Of a stretch of 64,000 nt of DNA, positions 46,661 to 59,849 are shown in pieces. The notes under the pieces were generated by a model. That model ran no database searches and was not told the DNA's origin. It was given only the letters and a program-made list of their open reading frames with translations. Position 1 is the stretch's first letter; the number at the start of each line of letters is the position of its first letter. Source of the DNA: Argentina anserina (taxonomy: Eukaryota; Streptophyta; Magnoliopsida; Rosales; Rosaceae); contig NC_065877.1 of assembly GCF_933775445.1 (NCBI RefSeq), positions 6,820,001 through 6,884,000 of the forward strand. Reading direction: 5' to 3'. The translations under genes were made by a program, and so were the position numbers.

Positions 46661-47301
46661 TGACATGTGGCAATTTGACATCATTTAGTCATTATTTGTA
46701 AATTTTGGTTCTTATTTATTTTATCAAATTAAATAGTGATTTATTTATAAACTAAATTATTATCGGATACTTTTAAGTAGTTTTTATACATAGTAACTAA
46801 CTCGCTTGTATAATTTTCAACTAATTTAGGCTATCTCCTAGAGTTAGTGCTACTTTTAGCACATGAAAGTGATACTGGGTTCAGCAATAAAGTACTATAA
46901 TCTAATTCTATAATTATGCGGCAAGTTTTTAACATGATTATAATGGACATGCATGGTGTATGAATTTTGAGTGTGCACGTGTGTTTCACACATGGTGTGC
47001 TATTTGTAGCACACAAATTACAAATATAGCACACATGCACATTAGCCCTTATTGCTAGAGGCCATTGGTGTTACATTCTAGGATTTGTGACACCTTGAAC
47101 ACGGTTAGAGATGCATTGGTGAGCACCAAAGTCCTTAAAAAAAGTGAGAGTTGAGTGTTAAACTAGATTAAAGCATTGGACAAACAAAATTGTGAATTCG
47201 AATAAAAATTCAACTTCCGGGTAAACTACATATATGAATTTGAATTTGGATAAAAAGTGTAGTGATGATCTATACTAATGTACATCCAAAAGAGTTGAGA
47301 T
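46661..47301. other. AT-rich intergenic
   Basis: No gene recognised. Confidence 0.4.
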
Positions 47302-47975
47302 TAGAGGTGGCAAACGGGCCGGGCTGGGCCCAACCCATTTTATGCAGGACAAATCCGTGCACATGTCGTGCTCAGGCTGACCCATTTATTTATCGTGCCG
47401 GGCTCGGGTCGGCCTATTGGCTTAAACAGTAAACCCGGCCCACGGCCCAAGCCCATGTCAAGTCGGGTTCGGGCCTGTGTCGGGCCAAAAAAAGGCCGGC
47501 CCAGCCCATTTGCATTATAATGTTTTATTAGAATAAATTTTTTATGTAATTAGAATATTGTATCTTATATAACTATATGGAATAGTAAAATAAATAAAAT
47601 ACTAAAACATATTTCATAATCTTATTTCTAAAATGTTACATATGTCAAAACAATGACGTTTTTCTTTATTATTTTGATAATATTTGTGAAATAATGAAGT
47701 TGAAATAATCAAAATATTTTAATTTAAAATGTCTAATATTCAATTCTCATTATTGTAATCCTTAAAAAATTATATAAATAATATAAAATTATATGTTTAA
47801 CATGCCGGACCATGAATTATCGTGCCGAGACCGTGTCGGGCTCAAAACGGGCACGCTCCGGGCTTGACCCATGAACTAATATACCTCGACTCAGCCCAAT
47901 TCATTAAAATAACGGATTCGAACCGTGCCGGGCCGATTTTTAATAGACTGGACCCGTGCCGGGTTCGGGCTTTTC
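47302..47975. mobile_element. hAT-like repeat, copy 1
   Basis: Begins TAGAGGTGGCAAACGGGCC, with GC-rich subterminal GGGCCGGG/CGTGCCGGG motifs at both sides of an AT-rich core. The core is clearly homologous to the second copy at 48955-49457. The right end is not sharply defined and no target duplication was found. Confidence 0.55.
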
Positions 47976-48396
47976 GGCCCAATGCGGATATGTTCGGAAG
48001 AGAGAGGTTTTCATTGGAACAGCAGCTTTAAAAATGTATATATATCCATTGTTTCCGCTCGTTTGGCCTTCCCTATCAAATTTGCTTTACTGCGCAGGCG
48101 GCAGTCATGGTGAACCTGCAGAAATTCCAGTTATACGAGCAACCGTGCTCCATTCATGAGCACTTGCCAGAACACCAGAATAATCCAGGTGATCTTTCAT
48201 TGATCTCTCAAGCTTTTGCAATATAAGCTTTTTAAACTTATTAGCTGATTCGCCATTTGTATATGTTCTTTTACTCTGAGAATTCGGTTTATCTTCGTTG
48301 ATTATGATTCTGTATTCCTCGTTGGCTCGTTATAAAGGCTGTTGTAGCTGTCATATGATCATCGATCTACTTATCAGTCAGTAATAGGAAAGTTCC

Positions 48397-48450
<54 letters not shown>

Positions 48451-48686
48451 TAGCTAGACAGGAAAAGGTGTACGTAGGAGAAGAGAATATATATTCATAT
48501 ATAGACTTCAGAAAGGAACCACTAAATAACTTGGATTCACAGTACTCCTTTTATCAAATGAAAATGCAGGGTAATGATACTCAATGATTCAGTGATTTCC
48601 TATTCTGGTTTCCTAGCTATTATTATTTTTAAAAACAATAACTGATAAAGAACACGAAGTTATAGTATTCAACATATTTGATGTAA
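47976..48686. other. Non-coding, with (CT)n(AT)n microsatellite at 48397-48449
   Basis: A perfect CT run passes directly into a perfect AT run. An ATG near 48109 (MVNLQKFQLYEQP) opens a short exon-like stretch before GTGATC, which I do not recognise. Confidence 0.4.
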
Positions 48687-50060
48687 TCAAACCTTCACAT
48701 CATTTTGATTTAGAAGCTCCACAACCTTGCTCATGGCTGGCCGTGCATTGCGATCTTCATGCACACAAAGTAGAGCAACTTTCATCATTCTTTCAAGTTT
48801 CTTGTTGTTGAGTTCGTGGTGTAGTATAGGATCAATCATATTTTCAAGCCCTTCTGTGCCGATTTTTTAAATCACACATTGTATCACTTGGTTGTGTTCT
48901 TTGTTCTTGGAAAGGGACTACCCTTGGGTGTAAGTAAAGTAGAGTAGAGGTGTCAAACGGGCCAGGTCGGGCATTTTAAGCGGGCTAAAATCGTACTTAT
49001 ACCGGGCAAGAAACAGGTTAGTCCGGCTCATTGGTATTATAAGACACAATTGACATAAAAAATATTATGTAATTAGAATATTTATTTTATATAAATTTAG
49101 AATATGAAAATAAATAAAATATTATAACACATTTGATAATCTTATTTTTAAAACGTTATATATGTCAAAACTATAACTTTTTCTATCACTACTTTGATAA
49201 TATTTGTGACATAATGTAATTAAAAGAATGAAATAATCAAGTGGTTTATATTTAAAATGTCTAATATTCAATTCTCATTATCATAATTGTTTAAATATTT
49301 ATACAAATAATATAAAATTATGTGTTTGACGGGCCGACCCATGAATTTATTATGATCGGGCCGTGCCGTGTCCAAAACGGACTCGGATCGGGCCGGACTC
49401 CTGGGCTAAAATATCAAAGCCCAGCCTGACCCATTACAATAACAGACTTAGGCCGGGCAAGTTCAACATCTGAAAACAAGTTTATCCAAAGATCTATTCT
49501 CCTGGTACTCATAGACCAACAGCTTATGTTCATTCTCAGCAAAGAAACCCCAAAGCCTTACCAAGTTTCTGTGGTTGATTTTCCCTATCTCACTAACCTC
49601 TGCCCAAAACTCTCCATCTCCTTGCACGATGGCTTCTAATCTCTTAACAGCAACAACCCTTCCTTGCCAAGAACTCCTTTATAAACTGCTCCAAAACCAC
49701 CTTTTCCTATCTCCCGGGTGAAATCCTTGGTTGGCCTTTTTTGTTCTGCATAGGTGAAGCTTTTCATTTCCATGATTGATTCCATGTAACCAATGTTCTC
49801 AGAATCCTCACCAGCATGGCTTCGTAACGCACACAGTGCCACAACCATGTCAAACCAATGCAGACTATTTCAATTACCGCAAAAGAAGTTACAAAACCAA
49901 TGAGGTACTTTATGTACTGATTACTACTCTTGTAAGTAACTTCTGCCCTTGAACAGTTCAACTCATATGTTTCTGGCTGGAATACTTCATGAGGACTCAG
50001 AGAAGCTTTCAAAATTTTAATATGGATGATACTGGGAGTACTCTGGCACATGAAATACAT
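48687..50060 (-). pseudogene. G-type lectin receptor kinase, deleted and interrupted copy
   Basis: Minus-strand remnants of the same family as the gene at 54.8-61.6 kb. From 50060: end of the extracellular region, membrane helix (YIKYLIGFVTSFAVIEIVCIGLTW), juxtamembrane, kinase glycine loop IGKGGFGAVYKG and the following lobe to about 49458. The end of the kinase is at 48905-48687, finishing VVELLNQNDVKV. The central kinase (catalytic loop, DFG, activation segment) is missing and the gap holds a hAT-like repeat. Frame breaks occur after the Gly-loop. The extracellular lectin part is absent. Confidence 0.85.
48955..49457. mobile_element. hAT-like repeat, copy 2, inside the kinase pseudogene
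   Basis: Starts TAGAGGTGTCAAACGGGCC, shares its AT-rich core with 47302-47975, and ends near GGCCGGGC, where kinase sequence resumes (AAGTTCAACATCTG). No clean right inverted repeat is seen, so the insertion may have come with a deletion. Confidence 0.55.
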
Positions 50061-50453
50061 TAGGGGTATTTAGTTTTATACCTATTTTTGGTACATACTT
50101 TTAAAATAAATCTACATATTATTTAATTATTATTTTTACTCAGATATTGTCAAATAAGATACAAGATTGTCTTTCATTTTAACAAAAATTACATGTTGCC
50201 AATATTTAATTTTAATTAGTCAACTTTAATATTAAATTATTTTTTACCTTAATTATAGATTGCATGTGATTTTGCAAGTTTCCTTTTAACTCATCATTAT
50301 TACTAATATATTAAATTCAAACTAAAGTAGATAATGAATGTAAAATTTATATTTTGGTGATTTAGATTTCTATCTTAAAAGTAATTTTTTGTTAATATAT
50401 CCAAAAGGTAAGAGGGTTTGAAGTTCTAACATTTACCTAACAAGTCGAGCAAC
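50061..50453. other. AT-rich spacer
   Basis: Nothing recognised. Confidence 0.4.
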
Positions 50454-51160
50454 TTAGACCGATATCATGGCCATTTGATCACCTGACTGGTTATTTGCTT
50501 CACCATTGACCGACTTCTTTATGAAATTGAGAAGATGGCTCAGATCTAAAGAGTCCATTGATGTTATCCCGGCTGCAGCAAAGATTTCAGTCAATTGATT
50601 AGCACCGACATGTGTTTGCAGTGAATCCAATTTGGAGCTCACCGCTCCAAGATCAGCTTGCAGGGCTTCTTCCCTCTCAACATATTGTCTTAATTTAAGG
50701 GCCGAAGTTGCTTCCCTTTGTTCATTAGCTTCCCGTTCTGCTTCTAAGGCCTCATGTAAGGCTCTAACTTGATGTTTCATCCCATGTCTTTGTGTAACAA
50801 TACCTGGAACATCAACCCATTTGACACCACAACCGTATCCTCGAACTCTATTACGTGTCTCAGGGCCATAACCTCATTAAATAGCTCATATCTAACCTAA
50901 TGAGTGACCTTGTGACCTTCCCTTCGAGCTTCATCTTCAAGATGTTTAAATTTTTCCTAAAACAATTATAAATCTGATTAGTTGTACAAGAATGAGTCAC
51001 ATGAAGAGTTATCATCAACAAAACTTGAAATGCACCTTTTTTTTAGCTTCCTCACTACTAAGGTGAGGGTTAGTCAAATCTTTTTTCATTGATGAATGTA
51101 CAAGGTCGAAGAATGTCACTCTATCAAGTACTTTTCCAGGATTTTCCAATTCCTAAAAAG
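50454..51160 (-). pseudogene. En/Spm (CACTA) ptta-type transposase-associated remnant
   Basis: Minus-strand pieces: ...PGKVLDRVTFFDLVHSSMKK...LSSEEAKKK (51160-51040), then after frame breaks a coiled-coil C-terminal part rich in Glu/Arg (50780-50454, ALHEALEAEREANEQREA). This layout matches the plant Ptta/En-Spm transposase-associated family. Terminal CACTA repeats were not seen, so only a fragment is present. Confidence 0.6.
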
Positions 51161-51700
51161 CAAATTATGATCATGACTTTGGTAGAGTAGCACAAAACAG
51201 AACACAAACATACTTAATGACAAATAATAGCATATTTAATGATAAAATGATTGGCTATTATCAACGAACGTCCACCTTTCTACTTGTTTCTTTATCATAT
51301 GAATGAAATCTTAATCTTCTTATACAATGAAGGTTTTTATATCTTTCCATGGTTAATGTAATGAACCGGCCTTTGAAATTCTAAGGTTTTGTTTGTCCAT
51401 CATATGATATTCAATGTTAGTGTAGGCAATTAACACCCTAACTAATAATACATCAGTAGATTTCTAGAGAAACATGGTCATAATATATTTATGTATGTAG
51501 CAGTAATATTGGCCTATTTGAATTTCAAGTGTTAGAAAATTATTACCCATTCATATAGAAAAGGTTTTTGTATAGCCTGCATATGATGTTATCTTTAAAA
51601 GGTTATCTACATTACCTAGTGAGAGAGGGTAATACATTAGATGTTATATACCTAGTGTATTCAGCAAACTTGGAAGGGCGGTGAGCTTTTAAAAGTGTTG
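51161..51700. other. Spacer between transposon remnants
   Basis: AT-rich; no gene recognised. Confidence 0.35.
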
Positions 51701-54574
51701 TCAATGGTGTAACTTCCACCACTGACACTGTAGGGAAGGGATCTATATCGACCCACGCTGCAGCTCTTTAATTATCTACCCCAAGCATGCCTTTGTTAAT
51801 CCAAGTTTGTAGCTGATCCTTGAGCTTAACACAATCGGTTGTGTGGTGATTGAACAAGTTGTGGAACTTGCAGTACTTATTCCCTTCTATCTGCGTTGCA
51901 GTAGGCATTGCAGTATCATGCTTCACTCTTCCACTCGCGAACAATTCATCCAGAATCTCTGGAGCCTTGTGAGCATTGTAGGTATATGACTCGTACTCAG
52001 GTTTGGTGATTGCTGCTGTAGAGATCTTGATAGGGTCTCTAGACATCTTCAAAGCCTTGGACTTCAATGCTTGTCTTCCGGCTATCTCTACTGCCGCTAC
52101 CTCATCATCTACCTTCTCGACCCACTGCTCTTCGTATGGATATGGTGTGTAGAAAGGATCGACATGCGAGTAGATAGTGGAAACCCTCTTAGTTCCAAAT
52201 GGAACTGCATAGCGTGGTTTCAAAGTGCCAGGGTGGTAGGACACATGCGGACCTTTTGGAAGTGTGGCACTGTCCTCCATCTCCCTAAGGAACACTTGGT
52301 AGCTTCCTATCTTGTTCATTAAGTCTGCCATGCTAGAAAAATAGGCATCATGATGTTTGGCCCGCTGATGGGTTTCCAAACCCTTTATGGCTATTCGAAT
52401 GGCATCTTGTTCCGCGAGTGGTGTTCTACACTTTGCTTGCTGAACCTTAAACCTCTTCAGGAACTCTACTGCCGACTCCATTGGTTGTTGATACATGGAA
52501 GTCAAAGATGAAAAATCCACCTCAGGCTCAACACTGCCAAAAGTCGTCTTAAACATTGTCTCGAGTATGGACCAATCTGAAATGGACCTCGGTGCTAACT
52601 TAGAGAACCAAGATAGCGCCGGTCCTGACAGAGATGAACTGAAAACCCTCATCTTGAAGACTTGATCAGATGCATATGGCCCGCAATCGCTGTGGAAATG
52701 AGAGATGTGCTCAGCTGCATTCTCAGATCCCTCTCCTGAGAAAGTCTGGAACTTGATTGGTCGATAACCCGAGGGCCAAGGACATGCTGTCACCCATTCC
52801 GGGAATGGACTTGTATAAGATATGTTCGCGGCAGCATGACCATGAATGGTCCTCACACTCTCTTGGATCATCTTCTGAACCTGCTCTTTGGTAAAGGTCT
52901 GACCCTCTTCTGCTTCTTTCTCAGGCTCTTCTCAATGCTCCTCTTGACGCTCGCGACGGAACTGGTGGTGACGCTCTTGTCTCCCACTTGGTTGAAGAAG
53001 TGCCACTGTCCTCTGAAGTGCCTCAAACTCGGGTGTATTCGAACGTCTTGAACTTCCCAACATGAACTTGCCCTTTTTAGCCTTTGTCTTCTTCCTCCCT
53101 GCGGGTTTGGTAAGCACGGCATCAGATTTGTCAACCTTATCACCCTTGGCCTCAACCTCTTCACCGTCGTCGTCGTCACCGGTGCTAGCCTTCTTGTTGG
53201 ACCTATCTTTTTTGGTGGCCTTAGGCTTGTCAAGGTTCTGTTTCTCGTAAAGCCCGGCGACAGTCCATTGGATTCCCAACGCTTCTTCGATTTGCTTGAA
53301 CCGCTCGTCCTGGCCTTCAAACTCTAAGAGAGCATTGTTCGCGTGCTCGTTAGCACCCAGAACCAGCTTCTTCAATCTTTCATTGGTCTCAGCCAGACGC
53401 TGACCTTGTGTCGACTGTAGTTGCGACACATTATCCAACGTTCTCTCAACCGCAATCATTCGCTCGCCGAATGACTCCTCTAATGACTTGACTACCTGTG
53501 TCAACTCCTTGAAAGCTAGTTTCATGTCTTTCGGTGTCGCCATCACTCCAAATTTCAGTAATGCCTCAACCGCTGTTAAACCTCTGCAAGTCGCTGTGTT
53601 ATGAGGAACACAATGCGAATGCTCTGGTTTCGAGCAAAGGGGATATCCTCGCGAGTAAGGATTCTGGCTTGCTATCTTGACACTGTCCCACTGGGCGTGC
53701 CAAATGTTCGAGCTGGGAAAAAGATCTCCTTAGGGAACAATCAGCAAGCCCCAGTTTTGAACCCTAGGTGGTTCTAACCTTCGTTCTCTGTTGTTGCTTG
53801 GCGTGCCAGTACCTTTGAGTTAGGTACAACTCTTGCTTGTTGACGATGATTGCCCTCACGTACTGTCTTCTTCTCAAACGATTGTTCCGCAGTTGCTGAT
53901 AAAACGCTGAAGTTCGAATGACCTATACACAACCAGAGTTGCTAGGTACCTTTCACTCCACCTCAAGTAGATGGCCGATCTTACTTTAGACCGCTTGGGG
54001 AAAAGCAGAGCTTATAATGTGTCGTTGATAGCGGGACTCTCTTGTTGTAGGGAATTGCTGACTAGTGCAGACTTTTGTGTTTGCTAGAAGCTGGGCTAGC
54101 GACTTGATGGACTTGACTCTAGTTGCCGAAGTTAATTAGACTTGTTGCTACATACAGCGCGAGGCGTACATCTCGGTAGTTCCGCTCCGATGAGAGACTT
54201 AGTTGCCGAAGCTAATCGGACTTTTGCTCCGCGAGGAGACTTGGTTGCCGAAGCTAATCGGACTTTTGCTCCATGAGGAGACTTAACTATGCGGTTGCGC
54301 AATAGTTTGTTTGACGTTGTGTGTGTTATTCTACACATTCGACCCCTTTATATAGAGAACACAAATTGTTCTTTCTTGCGGATCAAGTCTTGAGAACCTC
54401 CTAGTTGATTTGGATTCACCTTCTTTATTCAACTCAGATTCTATGCAGTATTAGTCCCCGAAATCTATTCTAATAAGGAACATAATCTTGCTCTTTGATC
54501 GATTTTCCCCAAATAGCCGGTCCACGAGCCTAAAGAATCTAAATAATACCGAAGTATTATTTTAAGCCCAAACA
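51700..54574 (-). mobile_element. Truncated LTR retrotransposon with gag only
   Basis: On the minus strand: a putative 5' LTR (54574-53705, TGTTTGGG...CGAACA, with a CTCTATATAAAGGGG box near 54350), two bases, then TGGCACGCCCAGTGGGAC (53702-53685) as primer-binding site, then a leader and a long gag frame (53546-51768). No protease, integrase or reverse transcriptase and no 3' LTR follow before 51.7 kb, so it is truncated or of a gag-only non-autonomous class. The outer LTR limit is inferred from the TG start only. Confidence 0.65.
51768..53546 (-). pseudogene. Retrotransposon gag polyprotein, one in-frame stop
   Basis: ATG at 53546 opens a coiled-coil region (VVKSLEESFGERMIAVERT...), a Lys/Asp-rich hinge, then the retrotransposon gag core (PIKFQTFSGEGSENAAEHI ... 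LSWFSKLAPRSISDWSIL) and a Cys/His cluster near the end (YCKFHNLFNHHTTDC). A single TGA at 52932-52934 interrupts about 592 codons that are otherwise open in the same frame. The gag type suggests Ty3/gypsy affinity. Confidence 0.8.
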
Positions 54575-54835
54575 TCTTCATAAGTAATTAGGTTATTCAG
54601 AGAAAATCAAATATGGAAATTGAGGCTAAACATTGAATACACAGAATCTTGAAATAATATTTTTATTGGAATTAATTTGTTTTTTTTTCTTTTATCTCTT
54701 CAGCTCAACGGCTGGAACTCTTATTACTGATAATTTTTTGTTGGAAGCTAAATAAATGTAAAAAAAAAAAAAATCAATCACACAATTAACTTGTAGTTTC
54801 TATTCTCTGATCTTCAGTTCTTCATCATGCACCTT
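54575..54835. other. 3' flank of the receptor kinase gene
   Basis: AT-rich; probable 3' untranslated region of the gene on the minus strand. Confidence 0.4.
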
Positions 54836-56309
54836 TCACTCAAGTAGAAGCTCCACCACCTTACTCATGGCAGGTCGTGCATTTCGATCTTCTTGTACAC
54901 ACAATAGAGCAACCTTCATTAATCTTTCGAGCTTCTTTTCGTTGAAATCATGATGAAGTCGGGGGTCTATCACTTCCTTAAGGCCTTCAACTCTGATCTT
55001 TTCAGTCACACATTGTACCAGTTGTTTTTGTTCAATGCACTCTTGTGCAAAAGCTGAAAGCAGAATAGAGGCACTCTTTCCACTCAGTAGCTCCAACAGA
55101 ACAATCCCATAGCTATAGACGTCTGCCTTTGCATCAATTTTTAGGTTCACCATCCACTCTGGAGCCATGTAACCTCTGGTGCCTCGAACTCTCGAAAATT
55201 TATCGCCTTCATCATGAATGTCTTTGAACAACTTGGACATGCCAAAATCTGCCACCTTAGGTTCAAGATGGTCGTCTAACAGTATATTTTGAGGTTTTAC
55301 ATCACAGTGGAGCACCCATTCAAGGCACTCTTCATGCAAATATGACAAGCCCTTTGCCGTGCCTAATGCAATCTTGTACCGCTTTTCCAGTCCAAGTTCA
55401 ACATCTGAAAACAAGAGTTTATCCAAGGATCCATTCTCCAGGTACTCATACACCAAGAGCTTATGATCATTATCAGCACAGAAACCATATAGTTTTACCA
55501 AGTTCATATGATTGATATTCCCTATGACACTCACCTCTGCCCAAAATTCAGCATCTCCTTGCATGATGCCTTCTAATCTCTTCACAGCTATATATTTTTC
55601 ACCATCCAGGACCCCTTTATAGACTGTTCCGAACCCTCCTTTTCCTATCTCCTGTTTGAAGTTATTGGTTGCTTTCTTTAGTTCTGCGTATGTGAATCGT
55701 TTAAATCCTACAGCATTTATGGCTAATGCCATGTACCCCATGTTCACCATTTCCTCATGAGCTTGCTTTCGGAACACAAACCACCATGTTAAACCAATGC
55801 AGATTGCTTCAATTACTCCAAAGGAACTGAAAAATGCAATAAGGTACTTCATGTACTGGTTTTTATTGCTCTTTTCTGTTTCGAGATCAGTACTTACAAT
55901 CAACTGAGCTGCAGAACAATTCAAATCATGCGTTTCTAGATTGCTTTGGACGGCATCAGGGGTCAGAAAACCTTTAGGAATCTTAACATGTATGATGCTC
56001 TTAACATTTGACATGCGATATCCATTGAGCAGAAGACTCTTAGGGAAACATTGTCCTAATCCATCCAGCGCATATCCGAATCCCAAACATCTTGGATCCA
56101 CTAGACATGAATTCCTGCATGCTTCGAAAGAGATTCCAAGTCTATAGGTATCCAAATCATATCCGTAGTAATCTGTGTAAGGCAGCACCAGGAAGTCTAG
56201 CTTGCTTGTATCTTGGGTCAAATTGAAGGTAGGTGAGCAGCCTTTGGACCGGTCTGAAGGATCTTTAAGGGAAAACCCCAAAGGGCAAGTACAAGTAGCT
56301 AGTGGTTTG

Positions 56310-56446
56310 ACTGGAATTAATTGGATATATAACTTGATGATTTCTTCATACACATATCAACCTATATATACTAATCTACGAATTCACTTTCCGGGATTCA
56401 CTCCGTAAAACACGGATCATGTTTCCCGCCACTATACATGCCAACA
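56310..56446 (-). repeat. 3' LTR of element 3
   Basis: 137 bp, identical to 60582-60718. Sense reads TGTTGGCATG ... TTCCAGT: TG...GT ends. Confidence 0.93.
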
Positions 56447-56453
56447 CTCCCCC

Positions 56454-59400
56454 TCAAGTTGGTGCATACATATCGACCATGCCCAACTTGCTAAGTGAAT
56501 CATAAAAAACCCTTTTAGACACTCCTTTTGTGAGCATATCGGCAAGTTGCTCTTCTGTGGAAACAAAAGGAAAACTAATGATCTTTGCGTCTAGCTTTTC
56601 CTTTATAAAATGACGATCAACCTCCACATGTTTTGTACGATCATGTTGCACAGGGTTATGCGAAATATCAATAGCTGCCTTGTTGTCACAGTACAGCTGC
56701 ATAGCACTTTTAGGCTTAATACCCAAGTCTTCTAGTAGATTTCTAAGCCATAATAATTCGCACACTCCCTGAGCCATACCTCTGTATTCTGCTTCAGCAC
56801 TAGATCGAGCTACCACATTTTGTTTCTTACTCCTCCACGTAACAAGATTGCCTCCAACAAAGGTATAGTACCCTGATGTGGACCTCCGATCGGTAACATT
56901 TCCAGCCCAGTCTGCATCTGTGAAGCCACAAATCTCAAAGATATTGTTGTGATTAGAAAACATTACTCCTCTCCCTGGAGCTGACTTCAAGTATCTCAAA
57001 ATCCTTACAACAGCATCCATATGATCCACACTTGGATTATGCATGAACTGACTCACTACACTTACTGCATATGCAACATCTGGCCTGGTATGTGACAAAT
57101 AAATCAGGCGTCCAACTAGCCTCTGATATCGAGCTTTGTCAGTGGGAACTTGATCTGGATACTCTGCTAACCGATGGTTCTGCTCAATAGGAGTATCAAT
57201 TGGAGTGCAATCTAACATCCCTGTCTCCGTTAGTAGATCAAGGATGTACTTCCTCTGACACAGATAGATACCATCACTTCCCCGGGCTACCTCAATACCC
57301 AAGAAGTACTTGAGTGTACCTAGGTCCTTCATCTCAAACTATGTGGCTAGCTGTTTTTGTAATCTGTCCACCTCAATAGTATCATTACCAGTAACTACCA
57401 TATCGTCAACATATATGATTAGAGCTGTTACCTTCCCTTGTTGGTGTTTGAGAAATAATGTGTGGTCTGAATTACTCTGCACGTATCCAATTTTCCTCAT
57501 GAATTGTGAGAATCTTCCAAACCAAGCACGAGGTGACTGTTTAAGACCATACAAAGACTTTCTCAATCTGCATACGGAGTTACTTGGAGAAGTGGCCACA
57601 TATCCAGGCGGAAGATCCATGTATACTTCCTCTGATAGTTCTCCATGAAGGAATGCATTCTTAACATCAAACTGCCTAAGTGGCCAGTTCAAGTTAGCAG
57701 CGATAGAGAGCAATACCCGGATAGTGTTTATCTTTGCAACAGGTGCAAATGTCTCATCATAGTCTATGCCATATGTCTGGGTGAACCCCTTTGCTACTAG
57801 GCGTGCTTTATACCGGCTTACTGACCCATCTGGATTATGCTTCACTGTAAACACCCATCGACATCCTACAGTCTTCTTGCCATATGGTGGAGGTACAAGC
57901 TCCCAAGTATTGTTCTTTTGTAATGCTTCCATCTCTTCCTCCATTGCTTTCCTCCATTTTGGATCGCCCAATGCATCCTGCACTTTGTTAGGTACTGATA
58001 CAGTAGATATTTGATTCACAAATGACTCATATGACTTAGATAATCTTTTAGTAGATATAAAATTGGCCACCGGATACTTGGATTTAGTCTGAAAGGTAGG
58101 TTCATATTTTTTTGTTGGTTGACCTCGAGTAGACCTATTTGGCAAAACATATTGTCTACTATTAGCCTGAATAGAATGACTAACCTCAGATGAGTGATCT
58201 TCTGCACCAGGAGAGCATTGATCAGGGGTATAAGTAGTACGAGATACATGAGGGGCAGTTGTGTTGTCAGCTTCTGGTGCCTGAATCTCTTGAGTGACGA
58301 CCTCCGGTGGTGCCTGTGTGGCTGATACTTTGGTAATCTCAACAGATCTTGTTACCATATCGACTGGCTCACTTGTCTCCCCCTCTCTATGATACAGCTC
58401 TTCAAAATAGGAATTCTCCCCCTGAAGAGCAGTATCAGAAGGGGAAAAATAACTCATATCCTCAAAAAAGGTAACATCCATAGTGACATAGTACTTCCGA
58501 GTAGGGGGATGGTAGCACCGGTACCCTTTCTGATGGCTGCCGTACCCAACAAAAACACATTTAACTGCCCGGGCATCTAACTTAGAACGCTGATGTTGTG
58601 GAAGATGAACAAAAGCAACACAACCGAAAACACGGGCAGGAAGATTATGAAACGAGGGTAATTTGACATGAGATGCAAGCACCTCATATGGAACTTTCCC
58701 TTGAAGAACACGAGATGGAAGACGATTAATAAGGTGGGCGGAAGTAATGACAGCATCACCCCAAAGGTATTTAGGCATGTGGGCACTAAAAAGAATACAC
58801 CGAGCCATATCAAGTAAATGACGATTTTTCCGTTCAGAAATCCCATTTTGCTCAGGTGTGTAAGGACACGTTGTTTGATGAACAATTCCGTGTGTGTTAA
58901 AGAACTCCTGAAAGACATGATTCACGTATTCCCCCCCATTATCAGAACGAAGAACTCGAATGGTGGCATTATATTGGGTTTGGACAGTGGCATGGAAGGT
59001 ACGAAAAGCTGGAAAAACTTCATCTTTATTTTTAAGAAGAATAATCCATGAAAGACGTGTGCACTCATCAATGAATGACACAAAATAACGCATGCCTGAG
59101 ACAGTAGATTCTTTAGAGGGTCCCCAAACATCAGAATGAATTAATTCAAAAGGAAGAAAGCTTTTAGGTGAACTACTAGGGGAATAAGTTGATCGATGAC
59201 TCTTGCCCAAAACACATGTCTCACAACATAAACAAGACTCGTCCACATTAATAAACAAAGTGGGTATGGATTTTTTCATAATACTAAAAGATGGATGCCC
59301 TAAGCGACGATGCCATAACCAAATTTCACTTAACTTGTCAGAAGTGGAGAGTAACGCGGTCCGAGACTGCCCGCCTGGTTTTTCCCCTGCGTACGTCAGA

Positions 59401-59771
59401 TCCAAATGAAACAACCGGCCCCGCAAATACCCCCGACCAATTACTCGTCCGGTGAGAAGATCCTGAAATATCACATACATAGGAAAAAAGGTCACATAGC
59501 ACTGAGCGTCAGCGTTCAGTTGGGGAACAGATATCAAATGGTGAGATAGAGCAGGTACATAAAGTACATTGTGAAGCTCTATGGTAGGAGTAATACGAAC
59601 AGACCCTGTCCCTACCACGGGAAATGACTCACCATTAGCATTAGTAACATAGGGTACGGGTGGAGGGGATAATATGGTAAAATAAGATTTGTCATAAGTC
59701 ATATGATCAGACGCACCAGAATCAATAATCCATGTATCAGAACTACCAGAGTGAGAAATATTAAAAGCCAT
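56454..59771 (-). pseudogene. pol of element 3 (PR-INT-RT-RNaseH) with one nonsense codon
   Basis: From ATG 59771 to TGA 56454 there are 1106 codons in a single frame, broken only by TAG at 57341-57339, where the homologous codon in element 1 is GAG (Glu). Protease IIDSGASDHMTY; pre-integrase HHCC finger; integrase acidic residues in HSDVWG, RSDNGGEY and NGISERKNR; reverse transcriptase YVDDM; RNase H with DADWAGN, SSAEAEYRG and YCDNKAAI. All catalytic motifs are kept. The stop lies just after the RT catalytic region, so a truncated PR-INT-RT could be made but no RNase H. Confidence 0.92.
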
Positions 59772-59849
59772 ACCAATTAAAGAAGAATCGGTCTTTGGTG
59801 CACTTGCACTGACAGTGAGGATGCACAGACAAGGAAAAAGACAAATGAT

